Assembly (NCBI GenBank): GCA_001724025.1
Contig: MEDJ01000024.1
Span: 88,225 to 152,224, forward strand
Direction: 5' to 3'
Length of the DNA: 64,000 nt
Source of the DNA: Acidobacteria bacterium SCN 69-37
GTDB lineage: Bacteria; Acidobacteriota; Vicinamibacteria; Vicinamibacterales; SCN-69-37
The notes below the pieces were generated by a model that did no database searches, was not told the origin of the DNA, and was given only the letters and a program-made list of their open reading frames with translations. Of this stretch, positions 35,848 through 45,828 are shown in pieces. The number at the start of each line of letters is the position of its first letter. Position 1 is the stretch's first letter. A program made the position numbers and the translations under genes.

Positions 35848-36426
35848 ATGCACTTCCCGGTCACCCGCGCCCCGCATCGTGAGATCGTGCCGAACAGCGT
35901 GCTCGGCATGCTGATCTTCGTCGGCACCGAGGTGATGTTCTTTGCCGGCATGATCAGCGCGTTCACGATCACGCGGGCCGGTTCGCTGCCGCTCGTCTGG
36001 TCGCTGCCGGCCGGGCTCGTGCTGCCGGCCGCCGAGACGGCCGTCAACACCGTGGCGTTGATCGCGAGCGGGATCCTGATGTTCGTGGCCGACAGGCAGC
36101 GCCGGGCCGGTCGCTCGGGGCGGGCCGCCGGCCTGCTGCTCGGGGCCACGGTCCTCGGGGCGCTCTTCGTGCTGCTGCAGGGGCGCGAGTGGTGGGGCCT
36201 GCTCAGCCAGGGCGTGACGATGCAGTCGAGCACGCTCGGCGCGTTCTTCTACCTGATCGTGGGGACGCACGCCGTGCACGCCGTGGTGGCGATCGTGGCG
36301 CTGGGCGTGGCCTGGTGGCGCCTGCGCCAGGGCACGCTCTCGTCAGCCTTCTTCCTCGGTGCCCAGACGTTCTGGTATTTCGTCGTCGGTATCTGGCCCG
36401 TGATTTATCTGCGGGTCTATTTCTGA
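35848..36426 (+). CDS. Cytochrome c oxidase subunit III-like protein (second copy)
   Basis: 192 residues and five transmembrane helices, clearly homologous to haem-copper oxidase subunit III: GMLIFVGTEVMFFAGMISAF in helix 1 (conserved Glu), STLGAFFYLIVGTHAVHAVVA, and TFWYFVVGIWPVIYLRVYF at the end. It differs strongly from the first copy at 34899-35477. Two dissimilar subunit III genes flanking subunit IV suggest an oxidase with two such subunits, or one that swaps them. Confidence 0.87.
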   Translation: MHFPVTRAPHREIVPNSVLGMLIFVGTEVMFFAGMISAFTITRAGSLPLVWSLPAGLVLPAAETAVNTVALIASGILMFVADRQRRAGRSGRAAGLLLGATVLGALFVLLQGREWWGLLSQGVTMQSSTLGAFFYLIVGTHAVHAVVAIVALGVAWWRLRQGTLSSAFFLGAQTFWYFVVGIWPVIYLRVYF

Positions 36427-36436
36427 GGCGGGCAAC

Positions 36437-36727
36437 ATGACTATCGCACGCGTATTTTCAGCGACTCTCCTCACTCTCGCGGCTCCGGGCTCGGCCCTGG
36501 CCTGCGCCGTCTGCGGCACGATGGGCATGGAGAACAACAGCGGGGCGTACTTCGGGATGACCATCATCATGTCGCTCCTGCCGCTCTGCATGATGGGAGG
36601 CGTCGTGTACTGGGTGTCCCGGCGCGTCGCCGCGGCCGAGGCTGCTTCCATGCCGCACCAGGTGCCGGCCCCGTCGAGCGTCCCGACGCCGTACCCGGCA
36701 TCGGCCACGTCGCCCGACATCGCCTGA
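36437..36727 (+). CDS. Small exported membrane protein with CxxC, end of the oxidase operon
   Basis: 96 residues. A signal peptide ends at GSALA; CAVCG (CxxC) follows directly, then one transmembrane helix (MTIIMSLLPLCMMGGVVYWV) and a Pro/Ser-rich tail. The CxxC next to the membrane would suit copper handling or thiol chemistry during CuA assembly, which is inferred from the operon only. It starts 10 bases after the second subunit III gene. No named family recognised. Confidence 0.65.
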   Translation: MTIARVFSATLLTLAAPGSALACAVCGTMGMENNSGAYFGMTIIMSLLPLCMMGGVVYWVSRRVAAAEAASMPHQVPAPSSVPTPYPASATSPDIA

Positions 36728-36762
36728 ATCCGCGCGGACCCGTTCTCCACCTCCGGCGCGCG

Positions 36763-37812
36763 TCAGCGCTTCCGCGCTTCGCGGAGCTGACGCCGGCGTG
36801 TGCCTCCCTGCCGCTCGAACATCCAGCCCGGATACTCGACGGGCAGGGCACTCACCGCATCGATGGCGGCCAGCTCAGCGTCTGACAGCGCGAGATCGAC
36901 AGACGCGAGATTCTCCTCGAGCTGCGCCGGGCGCTTCGCACCGATGATCACGCTCGTCACGACGGGCTGGTGCAGCAGCCAGGCCAGCGCCACCTGCGCC
37001 ACGGTCACCCCGTGCGCGTCGGCGATCGCGCGAAGCGCGTCGACGCTGTCGAACGCCCGATCGCGCTGAACGGGCGGAAAGTCGAACGTCGCCCGGCGGC
37101 TGCCGGCCTCGGTGCCGCCCTCCCGCGTGTATTTGCCGCTCAGCAGGCCACCGGCGAGCGGACTCCAGACGAGCAGGCCCACGCCCTCGCTCTCGAGCAT
37201 CGGTACGATCTCGCGCTCGAGATCGCGTCCGGCGACCGTGTAGTACGCCTGCAGCGACGCGATCGACGCGAGTCCCCTGCGCGCGGAGATACCGAGCGCC
37301 TTCGTGATCTGCCACGCCGCCCAGTTCGACACGCCGATGTACCGCACGTGCCCCTGCTGGACGAGCGTATCGAGCGCGCCAAGCGTCTCCTCGATCGGCG
37401 TCGCCGGATCGAAGCCGTGCACCTGATACAGGTCGATGTGATCGAGCTGGAGCCGGCCCAGGCTGGCCTTCACGCCCTCCAGGATGTGATAGCGCGACGC
37501 CCCGCGCGCGTTGACGCCTTTGCCGACCTCACCGAACACCTTCGTCGCGACGACGACCTCGTCGCGGCGAAGGCCGAGATTGCGAATCGCCTGGCCGGTG
37601 ATGATTTCCGACCGGCCTTCGCCGTAGACGTCGGCCGTGTCGATGAAGTTGACGCCGGCCTCGAACGCGCGACGGACCAGGGCATCGGCGTCAGCCTGCT
37701 GGAGCCGGCCGATGTGTCCCCAGATGCCGGCCTCGCCGCCGCCGAAGGTCATGGTTCCCAGGCAGAGCTCGGAAACGAACAGGCCAGTACTGCCGAGTCG
37801 TGTGTAACGCAT
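36763..37812 (-). CDS. Aldo/keto reductase
   Basis: 349-residue TIM-barrel NADPH oxidoreductase. It starts MRYTRLGSTGLFVSELCLGTMTFG, typical of the YajO/AKR11-12 kind, with GGAGGACTG directly before the ATG. The catalytic tetrad residues are visible as FIDTADVYGEG (Asp, Tyr), VVATKVFGEVG (Lys) and LYQVHGFD (His). The cofactor end has SVIIGAKRPAQLEENL. Substrate unknown. It converges with the oxidase operon and lies downstream of ilvA. Confidence 0.88.
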   Translation of the reverse strand: MRYTRLGSTGLFVSELCLGTMTFGGGEAGIWGHIGRLQQADADALVRRAFEAGVNFIDTADVYGEGRSEIITGQAIRNLGLRRDEVVVATKVFGEVGKGVNARGASRYHILEGVKASLGRLQLDHIDLYQVHGFDPATPIEETLGALDTLVQQGHVRYIGVSNWAAWQITKALGISARRGLASIASLQAYYTVAGRDLEREIVPMLESEGVGLLVWSPLAGGLLSGKYTREGGTEAGSRRATFDFPPVQRDRAFDSVDALRAIADAHGVTVAQVALAWLLHQPVVTSVIIGAKRPAQLEENLASVDLALSDAELAAIDAVSALPVEYPGWMFERQGGTRRRQLREARKR

Positions 37813-37864
37813 CAGTCCTCCGCGTGCGTGATCGGGGACGACCTGCAGGCCGGCCCTGTTGCCG

Positions 37865-39385
37865 TTATCCCAGGAACAGCGAGTACGCCGGATTGTCCGA
37901 TTCGCGTTCGTAGCGATACCCGAGCGTGTCGAGGAACGACTGGAACGCGTCCTCGTCGGTGGCCGGCACTTCCAGTCCGGTGAACACACGACCGGGGTCG
38001 GCACCGTGGTTGCGGTAGTGGAAGAGGCTGATGTTCCAGCGATCGCCGAGCGCGTCGAGGAACTTCATCAGGGCGCCCGGCCGCTCCGGAAACTCGAAGC
38101 GGCAGAGGACCTCGCGTTCGACCTCCGGACTCCGACCGCCCACCATGTGGCGCACGTGCAGCTTCGCGAGCTCGTTGTCCGACAGGTCCGTTGTCGCGTA
38201 TCCGCGTGCCGTCAACGTTTCGGCCAGCGCCGTCGCGTCCTGCCGCGAGGCAATCGCCACGCCCACGAAGATGTGGGCCGCGCGTCGACCGCTGAGGCGA
38301 TAGTTGAACTCCGTCACGACGCGCCGGCCGATGGTGGCGCAGAACTCGCGGAACGCGCCGGGCCGTTCCGGAATCGTGACGGCGAGCAGGGCCTCGCGCG
38401 CCTCGCCCATCTCCGCACGCTCGACGACGAAGCGGAGCCGATCGAAGTTCATGTTCGCGCCGCTCAGCACGGCTGCCAGACGCGCACCCGTCGTGCCCGT
38501 GCGCCCGACCCAGCGTCGCAGACCGGCGACCGCCAGCGCGCCGGCCGGCTCGGTGATCGATCGCGTGTCGTCGAACACGTCCTTGATGGCCGCGCAGATC
38601 TCGTCGTTCGAGACCAGCACGATCTCGTCGACCACCTGCCGCGCCAGATCGAACGTGTGCACGCCAACGTCGCGCACCGCCACGCCGTCCGCGAAGATGC
38701 CGACCTGCTCGAGCGACACGCGATGGCCCGCGTGCAGGGAACGGTGCATCGCATCGGCTTCGAAAGGCTCGACGCCGATGACTTTGATGGCCGGCTTCAG
38801 CGTCTTGATGTAGCTGCCGATGCCCGCGATCAGCCCGCCGCCCCCGATGGGCACGAAGATGGCGTCGATGTCGCCCGATCGGTGCCTGAGGATTTCGGTG
38901 GCGATCGTGCCCTGGCCCGCAATCACGAGCGGATCGTCGAACGGCGGGATGTAGGTGCGGCCGGTCTCGCGCGTGAGTGTCTCGCAGTGCGCGCGGGCGT
39001 CATCGAAACTGTCGCCGACGAGCACGACCTCGGCGCCCATGTGCCGGACGGCCTGGACCTTGATGGCCGGCGTCGTCTGCGGCATCACGATGACGGCGTC
39101 GAGGCCCAGGTGCCGCGCCGCGAAGGCGACGCCCTGCGCGTGATTGCCCGCGCTCGCCGTGATCACGCCGCGCGCGCGCTCGTCGATCGACAGGTGCGCG
39201 ATGCGGTTGTAGGCGCCGCGGATCTTGAAGCTGAAGACCGGCTGCAGGTCCTCGCGTTTGAGCAGCACCGTGCTGCCGAGCCTGCGCGACAGGCGCGGTG
39301 CGTCGTCGAGCGGCGTCTCTTCGGCCACGTCGTACACGCGGCTGGTGAGGATCAGGCGAAGCAGCGAGTCGAGGGTGAGGGACAT
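37865..39385 (-). CDS. ilvA: Threonine ammonia-lyase, biosynthetic type
   Basis: 506 residues, the long regulated form. The PLP lysine lies in FSFKIRGAYNR, SAGNHAQGVAFAA is the phosphate-binding region, and GGGGLIAGIG follows. The C-terminal ~170 residues hold two ACT-like domains (PERPGAFREFC and PERPGALMKFL) that bind isoleucine/valine. It makes 2-oxobutanoate for isoleucine. It lies 79 bases after thrA on the same strand, so threonine synthesis and the first isoleucine step are probably transcribed together under the leader attenuator. Confidence 0.92.
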   Translation of the reverse strand: MSLTLDSLLRLILTSRVYDVAEETPLDDAPRLSRRLGSTVLLKREDLQPVFSFKIRGAYNRIAHLSIDERARGVITASAGNHAQGVAFAARHLGLDAVIVMPQTTPAIKVQAVRHMGAEVVLVGDSFDDARAHCETLTRETGRTYIPPFDDPLVIAGQGTIATEILRHRSGDIDAIFVPIGGGGLIAGIGSYIKTLKPAIKVIGVEPFEADAMHRSLHAGHRVSLEQVGIFADGVAVRDVGVHTFDLARQVVDEIVLVSNDEICAAIKDVFDDTRSITEPAGALAVAGLRRWVGRTGTTGARLAAVLSGANMNFDRLRFVVERAEMGEAREALLAVTIPERPGAFREFCATIGRRVVTEFNYRLSGRRAAHIFVGVAIASRQDATALAETLTARGYATTDLSDNELAKLHVRHMVGGRSPEVEREVLCRFEFPERPGALMKFLDALGDRWNISLFHYRNHGADPGRVFTGLEVPATDEDAFQSFLDTLGYRYERESDNPAYSLFLG

Positions 39386-39464
39386 TGGAACGCCTACCGT
39401 TTACCGGCCACCGGATCACTATGTGCGGCGTGCGGCCCGCCGCCGTGCCGCCCGCTGCCCTGAT

Positions 39465-41999
39465 CTACCGCGTCGACAGCGACAGGATGTCGTTGAGGAT
39501 GCCCGCAGCCGTGACGGCCGGGCCGGCGCCGGGCCCGCTCACCACGAGCGGCTCGGCGCGGTACCGGCGGGTCGTGAACGCCACCAGGTTGCGCGTGCCC
39601 TGCAGCGCGCCGATCGGGCTCGTGACCGGTACCGCGGCCAGCGTGGCCGAGACCGACGTGGCCGTCGCAGTCACCACGTACCGCAACACCCGTCCCCTGG
39701 CGGCCTCGCGCTGTGTCCGCTCGGCCCAGTTCGCATCGAGCGACGGCAGCCGCTGCATGAACTCGTCGAGCGTCAGCCTGGCGAACGACGACGGCACGAG
39801 GTTCTCGGGGACGGCGGCCGGCCCGCGATAGCCCATCAGGCGCGCGAGGATCAGTACCTTGCGGCCGGCATCGGCGCCCGATAGATCTTCGCGCGGATCC
39901 GGTTCGGCGTAACCGAGCTCGACGGCCTCGCGCACCGCCTGCGAAAACGGCGTGCCCGACGACACGGCCGAGACGACGTACATCAGCGTGCCGCTCACCG
40001 ATCCCTCGATGCGCCGCACGCGATCGCCGGTCTCGGCGAGCTTGCAGTACGTGTCGATGATCGGCAGGCCGGCGCCGACGGTTGCTTCGTATTTGATCTG
40101 GCGACCGGACGTCTCAGCCGCCGCCATCAGCGCCGCGTACGACTCGTACGATCCGGCCACCGGCTTCTTGTTGGCCATGACCACGTGGAAGCCGTGCCCG
40201 AGCGCCGTGTGCAGCAGGTCGCCCGTGTCTTCGCTCGTGACGTCGACGAGCACCGGCTCCGATACCGCATGGCTCGCCATCATCGTCAGGGCCTCGGCCG
40301 CCGAGGCCTTGTGGCCGCCGAGCGTCGAGAGCAGACGGCCGCGATCCTTCTCGCGTGCGAGGGCGAGCAGGCGCCGCCGCGAAATCCCGCGCGGATCGAA
40401 CACATAGCCCGAACGATCCAGCAGCCCGACGACGCGCACCGCGTGGCCATTCGTGGGACTGGCAATCTGATCGGCCAGTTCCCGGCCCACGCGGCCGAAA
40501 CCGAGCAGCACGACATCGGTGTGCGGACGGGTGAGCGGCCGACCGCCGCCGATCTTCGACAGCTGGAACGCGGCGTGGACGCGGCGGACGGCGTCGGCCG
40601 CGTCATCCTCGCCCACGACGAACGAGATGTTGCGCTCCGACGATCCCTGCGCGATGGCGACGACGCTGATGCCCGCCGAGGCGAGCGACGAGAACACCCG
40701 CGCGGCAATGCCCGGCGCGCCGACCATGCCATCGCCGACCACGGCCACCACGGCCACGGAGGTGCGCGCCGTGACGTGATCGATCAGGCCGTTGGCCAGT
40801 TCATCCCTGAACGTGCGGCGGATGGCGTCGACAGCGCGTTCGGCCTGCGATGCCGGCAGCGTGAATCCGATCGAGCTCTCGGACGAGGCCTGGAAGATCG
40901 TCGACACCGAGACTCGCTCGGCATCGACAGCGGTGAACGTGCGCGCCGCGATGCCGTGCACGCCGGCCATGCCCTTGCCGGCCACGGTGACGACCGCCTG
41001 ATCGCGGACCACGGCCACGGCCTTGACGGGGTGTCCCGGATCGCCGCGGCGCGCCGACACCTCGGTGCCCGGCAGCGCGGTGTCGATGAACGAGCGGACG
41101 CGCAGCACGATGCGCGTCCCGTCGAGCGGGATGAGCGCGCGCGGGTGCAGCACCTTTGCACCGTAGTACGCCACCTCGGCTGCCTCGCGGTGGTGCAGGT
41201 GCGGGATCAGGCGCGCGTCTGGCACCAGGCGCGGATCGCTCGTCAGGATGCCGCGGACGTCCTTCCAGAGCACGGCGTCGGCGGCGCCGAGCGCGCGCGC
41301 GAGCGTGGTGGCCGTCAGATCCGATCCGCCGCGCCCGAGCGTGGTCACCGTGTGATCCGGACCGCGGCCGATGAACCCGGGTACGACGGCCAGTACCCGT
41401 CTGGCGAGCAGCGGCCTGATGGCCTGCCGGGCCGCGCGCGTGGATTCCGGGATGAGCGGCGCCGCGCCGCCGTGCAGGCCGTCGGTGACGATGACCTCGA
41501 CGCCGTCGACGAACGCCGCCTTCCGGCCGAGGCCGGCGACCACGGCAGCCAGGATCGACGCCGACAACCGTTCGCCGCGCGACACGATCCTGTCGCTCGC
41601 GCGCGCCTCGATGTGGCCGAGCACCTGGACCGCGGCGGAGAGATCGCGGTACTCCCGTTCGGCGATGTCGATGGAGGCGAGCAGCGAACGTCGCGCCGGG
41701 CCGGAGGCGACCAGAGCCGTGACGACCTTGCGGTGGCGCGCAAAGATCTTCTGCGCCACCTTCGCGGCTTCTCGGTCGTCGCCGCTCACGGCCAGCCGCG
41801 CGCCCTCGAGGAGCTGGTCGGTGACGCCGGACATGGCCGAGCAGACCACGACCAGCGGTCCCTCGTGTGCCGCGATCAGCTCCGCGGCCTTATGGATGGC
41901 CGGGGCATCGGCCAGCGACGCGCCGCCGAACTTCCACACCGACAGGCGGCTGGCCGCCGGCTTCGGCCTGCCGGCCTGTTTGCGCGGGCGGTCGCTCAT
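39465..41999 (-). CDS. thrA: Bifunctional aspartate kinase / homoserine dehydrogenase
   Basis: 844 residues. The N-terminal aspartokinase has [12 protein letters not shown] and [13 protein letters not shown]. Two ACT domains follow ([17 protein letters not shown] and [17 protein letters not shown]). A Rossmann-type homoserine dehydrogenase then begins [17 protein letters not shown] and includes NKKPVAGSY and [13 protein letters not shown], the catalytic region, followed by SGTLMYV. It catalyses steps one and three from aspartate to threonine/methionine. Its ATG overlaps the stop of the upstream threonine-synthase-like gene (ATGA). Confidence 0.93.
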   Translation of the reverse strand: MSDRPRKQAGRPKPAASRLSVWKFGGASLADAPAIHKAAELIAAHEGPLVVVCSAMSGVTDQLLEGARLAVSGDDREAAKVAQKIFARHRKVVTALVASGPARRSLLASIDIAEREYRDLSAAVQVLGHIEARASDRIVSRGERLSASILAAVVAGLGRKAAFVDGVEVIVTDGLHGGAAPLIPESTRAARQAIRPLLARRVLAVVPGFIGRGPDHTVTTLGRGGSDLTATTLARALGAADAVLWKDVRGILTSDPRLVPDARLIPHLHHREAAEVAYYGAKVLHPRALIPLDGTRIVLRVRSFIDTALPGTEVSARRGDPGHPVKAVAVVRDQAVVTVAGKGMAGVHGIAARTFTAVDAERVSVSTIFQASSESSIGFTLPASQAERAVDAIRRTFRDELANGLIDHVTARTSVAVVAVVGDGMVGAPGIAARVFSSLASAGISVVAIAQGSSERNISFVVGEDDAADAVRRVHAAFQLSKIGGGRPLTRPHTDVVLLGFGRVGRELADQIASPTNGHAVRVVGLLDRSGYVFDPRGISRRRLLALAREKDRGRLLSTLGGHKASAAEALTMMASHAVSEPVLVDVTSEDTGDLLHTALGHGFHVVMANKKPVAGSYESYAALMAAAETSGRQIKYEATVGAGLPIIDTYCKLAETGDRVRRIEGSVSGTLMYVVSAVSSGTPFSQAVREAVELGYAEPDPREDLSGADAGRKVLILARLMGYRGPAAVPENLVPSSFARLTLDEFMQRLPSLDANWAERTQREAARGRVLRYVVTATATSVSATLAAVPVTSPIGALQGTRNLVAFTTRRYRAEPLVVSGPGAGPAVTAAGILNDILSLSTR

Positions 42000-43342
42000 G
42001 ATCGTGTCGCCTTCGCGGCCGCGGCGTCGTCGATCGCGCGGCGCACGGCGTCGTAGTCGTTCGGCAGTTCGATGGGCGCGTTCGCGTAGCGTCGGCGCGC
42101 GGTGCCCGTGGCCGTGTGGTACGCGATCTTGAACTCGGCGAACTTCAGACCGGCGGCCGTCGAGATGACGACCACGCGGTCGTCGCGCCGGATGTCGCCG
42201 CGGGCCACGAGCTTCTCGAGCGCGGCGAGCGCCACGCCCGTGTGCGGGCAGTTGAACATGCCCGTCAAATCCGCGCGCGCGGCGGCATCGGCCAGTTCCG
42301 CTTCCGACGCCTGCTCGACGATGCCGTCGTAGCGCTGGAGCGTCGCGATCGCCTTGCGGATCGATACCGGGTTGCCGATGCGGATGGCCGAGGCGAGCGT
42401 CGCCCGTGCGGTGATCGGCTCGAACTGCCAGTTGTTCCTGTAGGCGCGGTAGAGCGGGTTGGCCGCTTCGGCCTGCGCGACGACGATGCGTGGCCGCTTG
42501 TCGATCAGGCCGAGGTCGTGCATCAGGTCGAAGCCGGCGCCGAGTGCGCTGACGTTCCCCAGGTTGCCGCCGGGGATGATCACCCAGTCGGGGACCTGCC
42601 AGTCGAACTGCTGGACGATCTCGACCGAGATGGTCTTCTGGCCCTCGATGCGGAGGCTGTTCATGGAGTTGGCGAGGTAGACGCCTTCTTCCCTGACGAG
42701 CCGCTGGACGATCTTCATGCAGCCGTCGAAGTCCGTGTCGAGTGCCAGCACGCTGGCGCCGTTCGACAGCGGCTGCACGAGCTGTGCGGGGCTGACGAGG
42801 CCCCGGGGCAGGAAGACGATCGCCGGGATGCCGGCCGAGGCCGCAAAGGCGGCGAGTGCCGCCGACGTATCACCGGTCGAGGCGCACGCCACGGCGCGCA
42901 CGGGCGAGCCATTGGCCATCATCTGCTTGACGACCGAGACCAGCACGGTCATCCCCAGGTCCTTGAACGATCCGGTGTGCGAGTTGCCGCACATCTTCAC
43001 CCAGAGATCATCGAGGCCGAGTTCGTGGCCGTAGCGTTCGGCCCAGAAGAGGTTCGTACCGCCCTCGTCCATCGACACGATGTTGTCGTTGCGCAGTTCG
43101 GGGCAGACCCACTCCTTCTTGCCCCAGACGCCGGAGCCGTACGGCCACGTCGTGTGCTTGTAGCGTTCCTCGAACAGGCGCATCCAGCTCGTCGGTCCGC
43201 GCTTCTTCAGCGCCGGGACGTCGTGGACCACCTGCAGCAGGTCGCCGCAGGTCGGACAGTTGTAGATCGGCTGCCAGATCGAGTGATCGCCCGGACACCC
43301 GGCCGCACACCGGAATACCGCCTTGAAGACCGGCTCGCTCAT
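41996..43342 (-). CDS. Threonine synthase-like PLP enzyme (second copy)
   Basis: 448 residues. An N-terminal zinc-ribbon-like segment ([10 protein letters not shown] and CPTCGDLL) is followed by the fold type II PLP core. The Schiff-base lysine is in [28 protein letters not shown] binds phosphate, and [16 protein letters not shown] lies near the C-terminal half. The family converts phosphohomoserine to threonine. A second, clearly different threonine synthase gene sits directly upstream with a 4-base overlap, so this copy may be specialised (a related phosphorylated substrate is possible). The start at 43342 follows family N-termini. Confidence 0.85.
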   Translation of the reverse strand: MSEPVFKAVFRCAAGCPGDHSIWQPIYNCPTCGDLLQVVHDVPALKKRGPTSWMRLFEERYKHTTWPYGSGVWGKKEWVCPELRNDNIVSMDEGGTNLFWAERYGHELGLDDLWVKMCGNSHTGSFKDLGMTVLVSVVKQMMANGSPVRAVACASTGDTSAALAAFAASAGIPAIVFLPRGLVSPAQLVQPLSNGASVLALDTDFDGCMKIVQRLVREEGVYLANSMNSLRIEGQKTISVEIVQQFDWQVPDWVIIPGGNLGNVSALGAGFDLMHDLGLIDKRPRIVVAQAEAANPLYRAYRNNWQFEPITARATLASAIRIGNPVSIRKAIATLQRYDGIVEQASEAELADAAARADLTGMFNCPHTGVALAALEKLVARGDIRRDDRVVVISTAAGLKFAEFKIAYHTATGTARRRYANAPIELPNDYDAVRRAIDDAAAAKATRS

Positions 43343-44577
43343 CGCTGACCTCCTGCCTGAGTGCCCATGGCTGCCTCGAAGTCGGCCAGGGATCGGCCGA
43401 TGTGAATGGGAACCGGCCCGCGGCCGTGCAGCGCCTCGACCGTCTTGTAGCCGTTGCCCGTGATGCAGATCACGATCGACTCGTCGGGCGGGATCACGCC
43501 GCGTTCGATCAGCTGTTTGGTGGCGGCCACCGTCACGCCGCCGGCCGGCTCGGTGAAGATGCCCTCCGTCTCGGCCAGCAATTCGATGCCGTCGAGGATG
43601 GCGTCTTCGCCAACCATCGCCCCGGCACCGCCCGTGGAACGTATGGCGCTGACGACCTGGAAGCCGTCGGCCGGGTTGCCGATGGCAATCGACTTCGCGA
43701 TCGTGTCGGGCTTGACGGGATCGGGGAACTCGAGGCCCTCGTCGAGCGCCTTGACGACAGGAGCACAACCGGCTGCCTGTGCGGCGTAGACACGCGGCTC
43801 CTCACCCTCGACCAGGCCGAGCGATCGGAATTCGTTGATGCCCTTCAGGATGCGCGGCAGCAGCGTGCCGCCGGCCACGGGCGAGACGATGTGCCGTGGC
43901 AGCGTCCAGCCGAGCTGTTCGACGATCTCGAAGCCGTACGTTTTCGCGCCCTCGGCATAGTAGGCGCGCAGGTTGATGTTGGCGAAGCCCCAACCGTACT
44001 GATCGGCGACCTGCGTGCACAGCCGGTTCACGTCGTCGTAGTTGCCGCGGACCGCGATGATGCGCGGGTTGTAGACCGCGGCGCCGGTGACCTTGCCCGG
44101 CTCGAGGTTGTCGGGGATGAAGACGGAGCAGTCGAGGCCGAGCCTGGCCGCGTGCGACGCCACGCTGCCGGCGAGGTTGCCCGTCGACGCGCACGCGAAC
44201 ATGGTGAAGCCGAGTTCCACGGCGCGCGTGGCCGCGACCGAGACCACCCGATCCTTGTACGAACAGGTGGGGTGGTTCACCGAGTCGTCCTTGACGTAGA
44301 GCTCGCGGACGCCGAGGCGCTTCGCGAGGCGATCGGCCTTGACGAGCGGCGTGAACCCGGAGTGCAGGCCGGTGCGCGGCTCGCCCTCGATGGGCAGCAG
44401 CGGGCGATAGCGCCAGATGCTGCGCGGGCCGGCAGCAATCGACTCGCGCGAGATCTGCAGTTTCACCGCGTCATAGTCGAAGTGCACCTCGAGCGGTCCC
44501 ATACACTTGTCGCACACGAACAGGGCGGTGGCGGGGAACGGGGCGTGGCAGACGTGGCAGCGGAGACTGAAGGTCAT
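43339..44577 (-). CDS. thrC: Threonine synthase (first copy)
   Basis: 412 residues. A four-cysteine zinc ribbon (CHVCHAPF and CDKCMGPL) leads into a threonine synthase core with [17 protein letters not shown] lysine in [16 protein letters not shown], phosphate loop [15 protein letters not shown], and a C-terminal [11 protein letters not shown]. It resembles the archaeal/cyanobacterial-type enzyme. ATG at 44577 chosen for the MTFSLRC start. It is flanked by thrB (72 bases upstream) and the second copy (overlap 4 bases). Confidence 0.87.
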   Translation of the reverse strand: MTFSLRCHVCHAPFPATALFVCDKCMGPLEVHFDYDAVKLQISRESIAAGPRSIWRYRPLLPIEGEPRTGLHSGFTPLVKADRLAKRLGVRELYVKDDSVNHPTCSYKDRVVSVAATRAVELGFTMFACASTGNLAGSVASHAARLGLDCSVFIPDNLEPGKVTGAAVYNPRIIAVRGNYDDVNRLCTQVADQYGWGFANINLRAYYAEGAKTYGFEIVEQLGWTLPRHIVSPVAGGTLLPRILKGINEFRSLGLVEGEEPRVYAAQAAGCAPVVKALDEGLEFPDPVKPDTIAKSIAIGNPADGFQVVSAIRSTGGAGAMVGEDAILDGIELLAETEGIFTEPAGGVTVAATKQLIERGVIPPDESIVICITGNGYKTVEALHGRGPVPIHIGRSLADFEAAMGTQAGGQR

Positions 44578-44649
44578 GACGGATACCTGACAACACAACG
44601 ACGGAATGGCGATCGAGTCATGCGGCCGTGCGGCAACATGACGCGCGGG

Positions 44650-45582
44650 CTAGGGTGACGGCATGGCACGGGCCGTGCCCACGGGCGGCCTGGCCGAGAG
44701 CGTGCGGATCGTGGACGGAATCCCGATCGCGTCGTAGACGCCGCACAGCGCCGACGCCGCGTCCGCCTGGCGGCCCGGCGCGGCCACGACGGCAATCGAC
44801 GGGCCGGCGCCGCTGAGGCAGACACCGAGGACGGCGGGATGATCGAGCGCGAGTGCCTGCGTCAGGCCGGGGACGTACTGCGCGCGGGCCGGCTGATGCC
44901 AGCGGTCGCGCAGCGCCTCGCGCAGCAGATCGTAGCGGCCGCTCTCGAGCGCGCGCACGAGCAGCAGCGATCGCTGCAGGTTGAACACCGCGTCGCGCCT
45001 GGCGATCTCCGGCGACAGCACCTGGCGTGCGAACGCGGTCTCGAGTTCCACCCGCGGCGTGCCGACGATCAGGCCGAGGTCGGCCGGCCAGGCCCACGCC
45101 GACGTCAGAATGCGGCCGTCCTCGCACTGGCAGCTCAGCGTGAGACCGCCAAGCAGCGCGGCGGCCGCGTTGTCCGGGTGTCCCTCGATCTCGGTGGCGA
45201 TCCGCATGATCACTTCGGGATCGCGCGGTGTCGTCAGCGCTTCGTACAGCTTCAGGCCGGCGACCGTGGCCGCTGAACTGCTGCCGAGGCCGGCCTTCAT
45301 CGGGATGCCCGTGGTGACGTGGACGCGGGCCCGGCGCGGGCGATCGCCGAAGTGCGCCAGCGCGCGCGTGAACCCCGTGACGATGCGGTTTTCGCCCGAC
45401 GCGGGCACCTGGCCTTCGACCACGATCGCGTCGGCGTCGCTGGTGACGGGACCGATCTCGTCGATCCGCACCCGGAGGTCGACGTCGACGGCCACGCTCA
45501 GGGCGTCGAACGCCGGGCCGAGGTTGCTGATCGAGCCCGAGACGACGATCTCGTGGCCCGCGCTGACGGGTGATGCGGTCAT
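44650..45582 (-). CDS. thrB: Homoserine kinase
   Basis: 310-residue GHMP kinase. The ATP-binding motif GIPMKAGLGSSSAATVAG lies near residue 90; the N-terminal substrate strand SISNLGPAFDALSVAV and the C-terminal LSGAGPSIAVVAAP are both typical of ThrB. It phosphorylates homoserine for the threonine synthases downstream. It is the first structural gene after the leader peptide and attenuator. A 22-base palindromic repeat (45595-45616) sits in its 5' untranslated region. Confidence 0.92.
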   Translation of the reverse strand: MTASPVSAGHEIVVSGSISNLGPAFDALSVAVDVDLRVRIDEIGPVTSDADAIVVEGQVPASGENRIVTGFTRALAHFGDRPRRARVHVTTGIPMKAGLGSSSAATVAGLKLYEALTTPRDPEVIMRIATEIEGHPDNAAAALLGGLTLSCQCEDGRILTSAWAWPADLGLIVGTPRVELETAFARQVLSPEIARRDAVFNLQRSLLLVRALESGRYDLLREALRDRWHQPARAQYVPGLTQALALDHPAVLGVCLSGAGPSIAVVAAPGRQADAASALCGVYDAIGIPSTIRTLSARPPVGTARAMPSP

Positions 45583-45594
45583 CCGATTCTGATT

Positions 45595-45616
45595 CCGCAG
45601 GGCTGAAGCCCTGCGG
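45595..45616. repeat. GGCTGAAGCC palindrome in the thrB leader
   Basis: CCGCAGGGCTGAAGCCCTGCGG is a perfect 22-base palindrome except for its central GA. It lies 12 bases upstream of thrB and downstream of the attenuator. It belongs to the same repeat family as the blocks at 25676 and 56798 and may form a hairpin near the thrB start. Confidence 0.75.
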
Positions 45617-45656
45617 CTCCGTTTGCCGACGTGCGGCGATCCACGCTCTCGCGTCC

Positions 45657-45688
45657 AAAAAAAAAGCCGGCCCTCGTTCGAGGCCGGC
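45657..45688 (-). terminator. Attenuator terminator of the thr operon
   Basis: On the minus strand GCCGGCCTC-GAAC-GAGGGCCGGC (45666-45688) forms a stem of at least seven G-C pairs and is followed by nine T (45657-45665). It stands between the leader peptide stop and thrB, so it must be read through or prevented for thrB expression. Its 5' arm is exactly complementary to 45746-45754 within the leader peptide codons. Confidence 0.85.
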
Positions 45689-45720
45689 GAGTGCTGTCTC
45701 AGGGCTCGGAGCGTTCCTTG

Positions 45721-45819
45721 TCAGGCGATCCGAGCGACACCACTACCGGCCTCGCGGCCCTTCATGGTCCGCGTCGTCTTCTGCATCGTAATGGCCGTGA
45801 TCCGCGCGCCGGTCGACAT
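45721..45819 (-). CDS. thrL: thr operon leader peptide
   Basis: A 32-codon gene. Residues 3-18 hold six Thr and two Ile (..ARITAITMQKTTRTMK..). The peptide is followed by the attenuator hairpin and then by thrB-thrC-thrC2-thrA-ilvA, whose end products are exactly threonine and isoleucine. The start codon lies about three bases after the predicted transcription start, so translation would be leaderless or nearly so. The composition resembles the enterobacterial thr leader peptide, but homology is not claimed. Function is inferred: a sensor of charged Thr-tRNA and Ile-tRNA. Confidence 0.75.
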   Translation of the reverse strand: MSTGARITAITMQKTTRTMKGREAGSGVARIA

Positions 45820-45828
45820 CGCCTTGGA

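Larger units (their letters stand above)
45657..45822 (-). promoter_or_regulatory. Threonine/isoleucine operon leader with mutually exclusive hairpins
   Basis: Four pairing segments can be read in order. Segment 1 is ACCGGC (45808-45813). Segment 2 is CGAGGCCGGT (45745-45754). Segment 3 is the terminator 5' arm with CCGGCCTCG (45679-45687). Segment 4 is the terminator 3' arm. Segment 2 can pair with 1 (six bases) or with 3 (nine perfect bases, antiterminator). Ribosome stalling at the Thr/Ile codons between 1 and 2 would free 2 to trap 3, allowing transcription. This is the logic of classical amino-acid attenuation. Confidence 0.75.
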
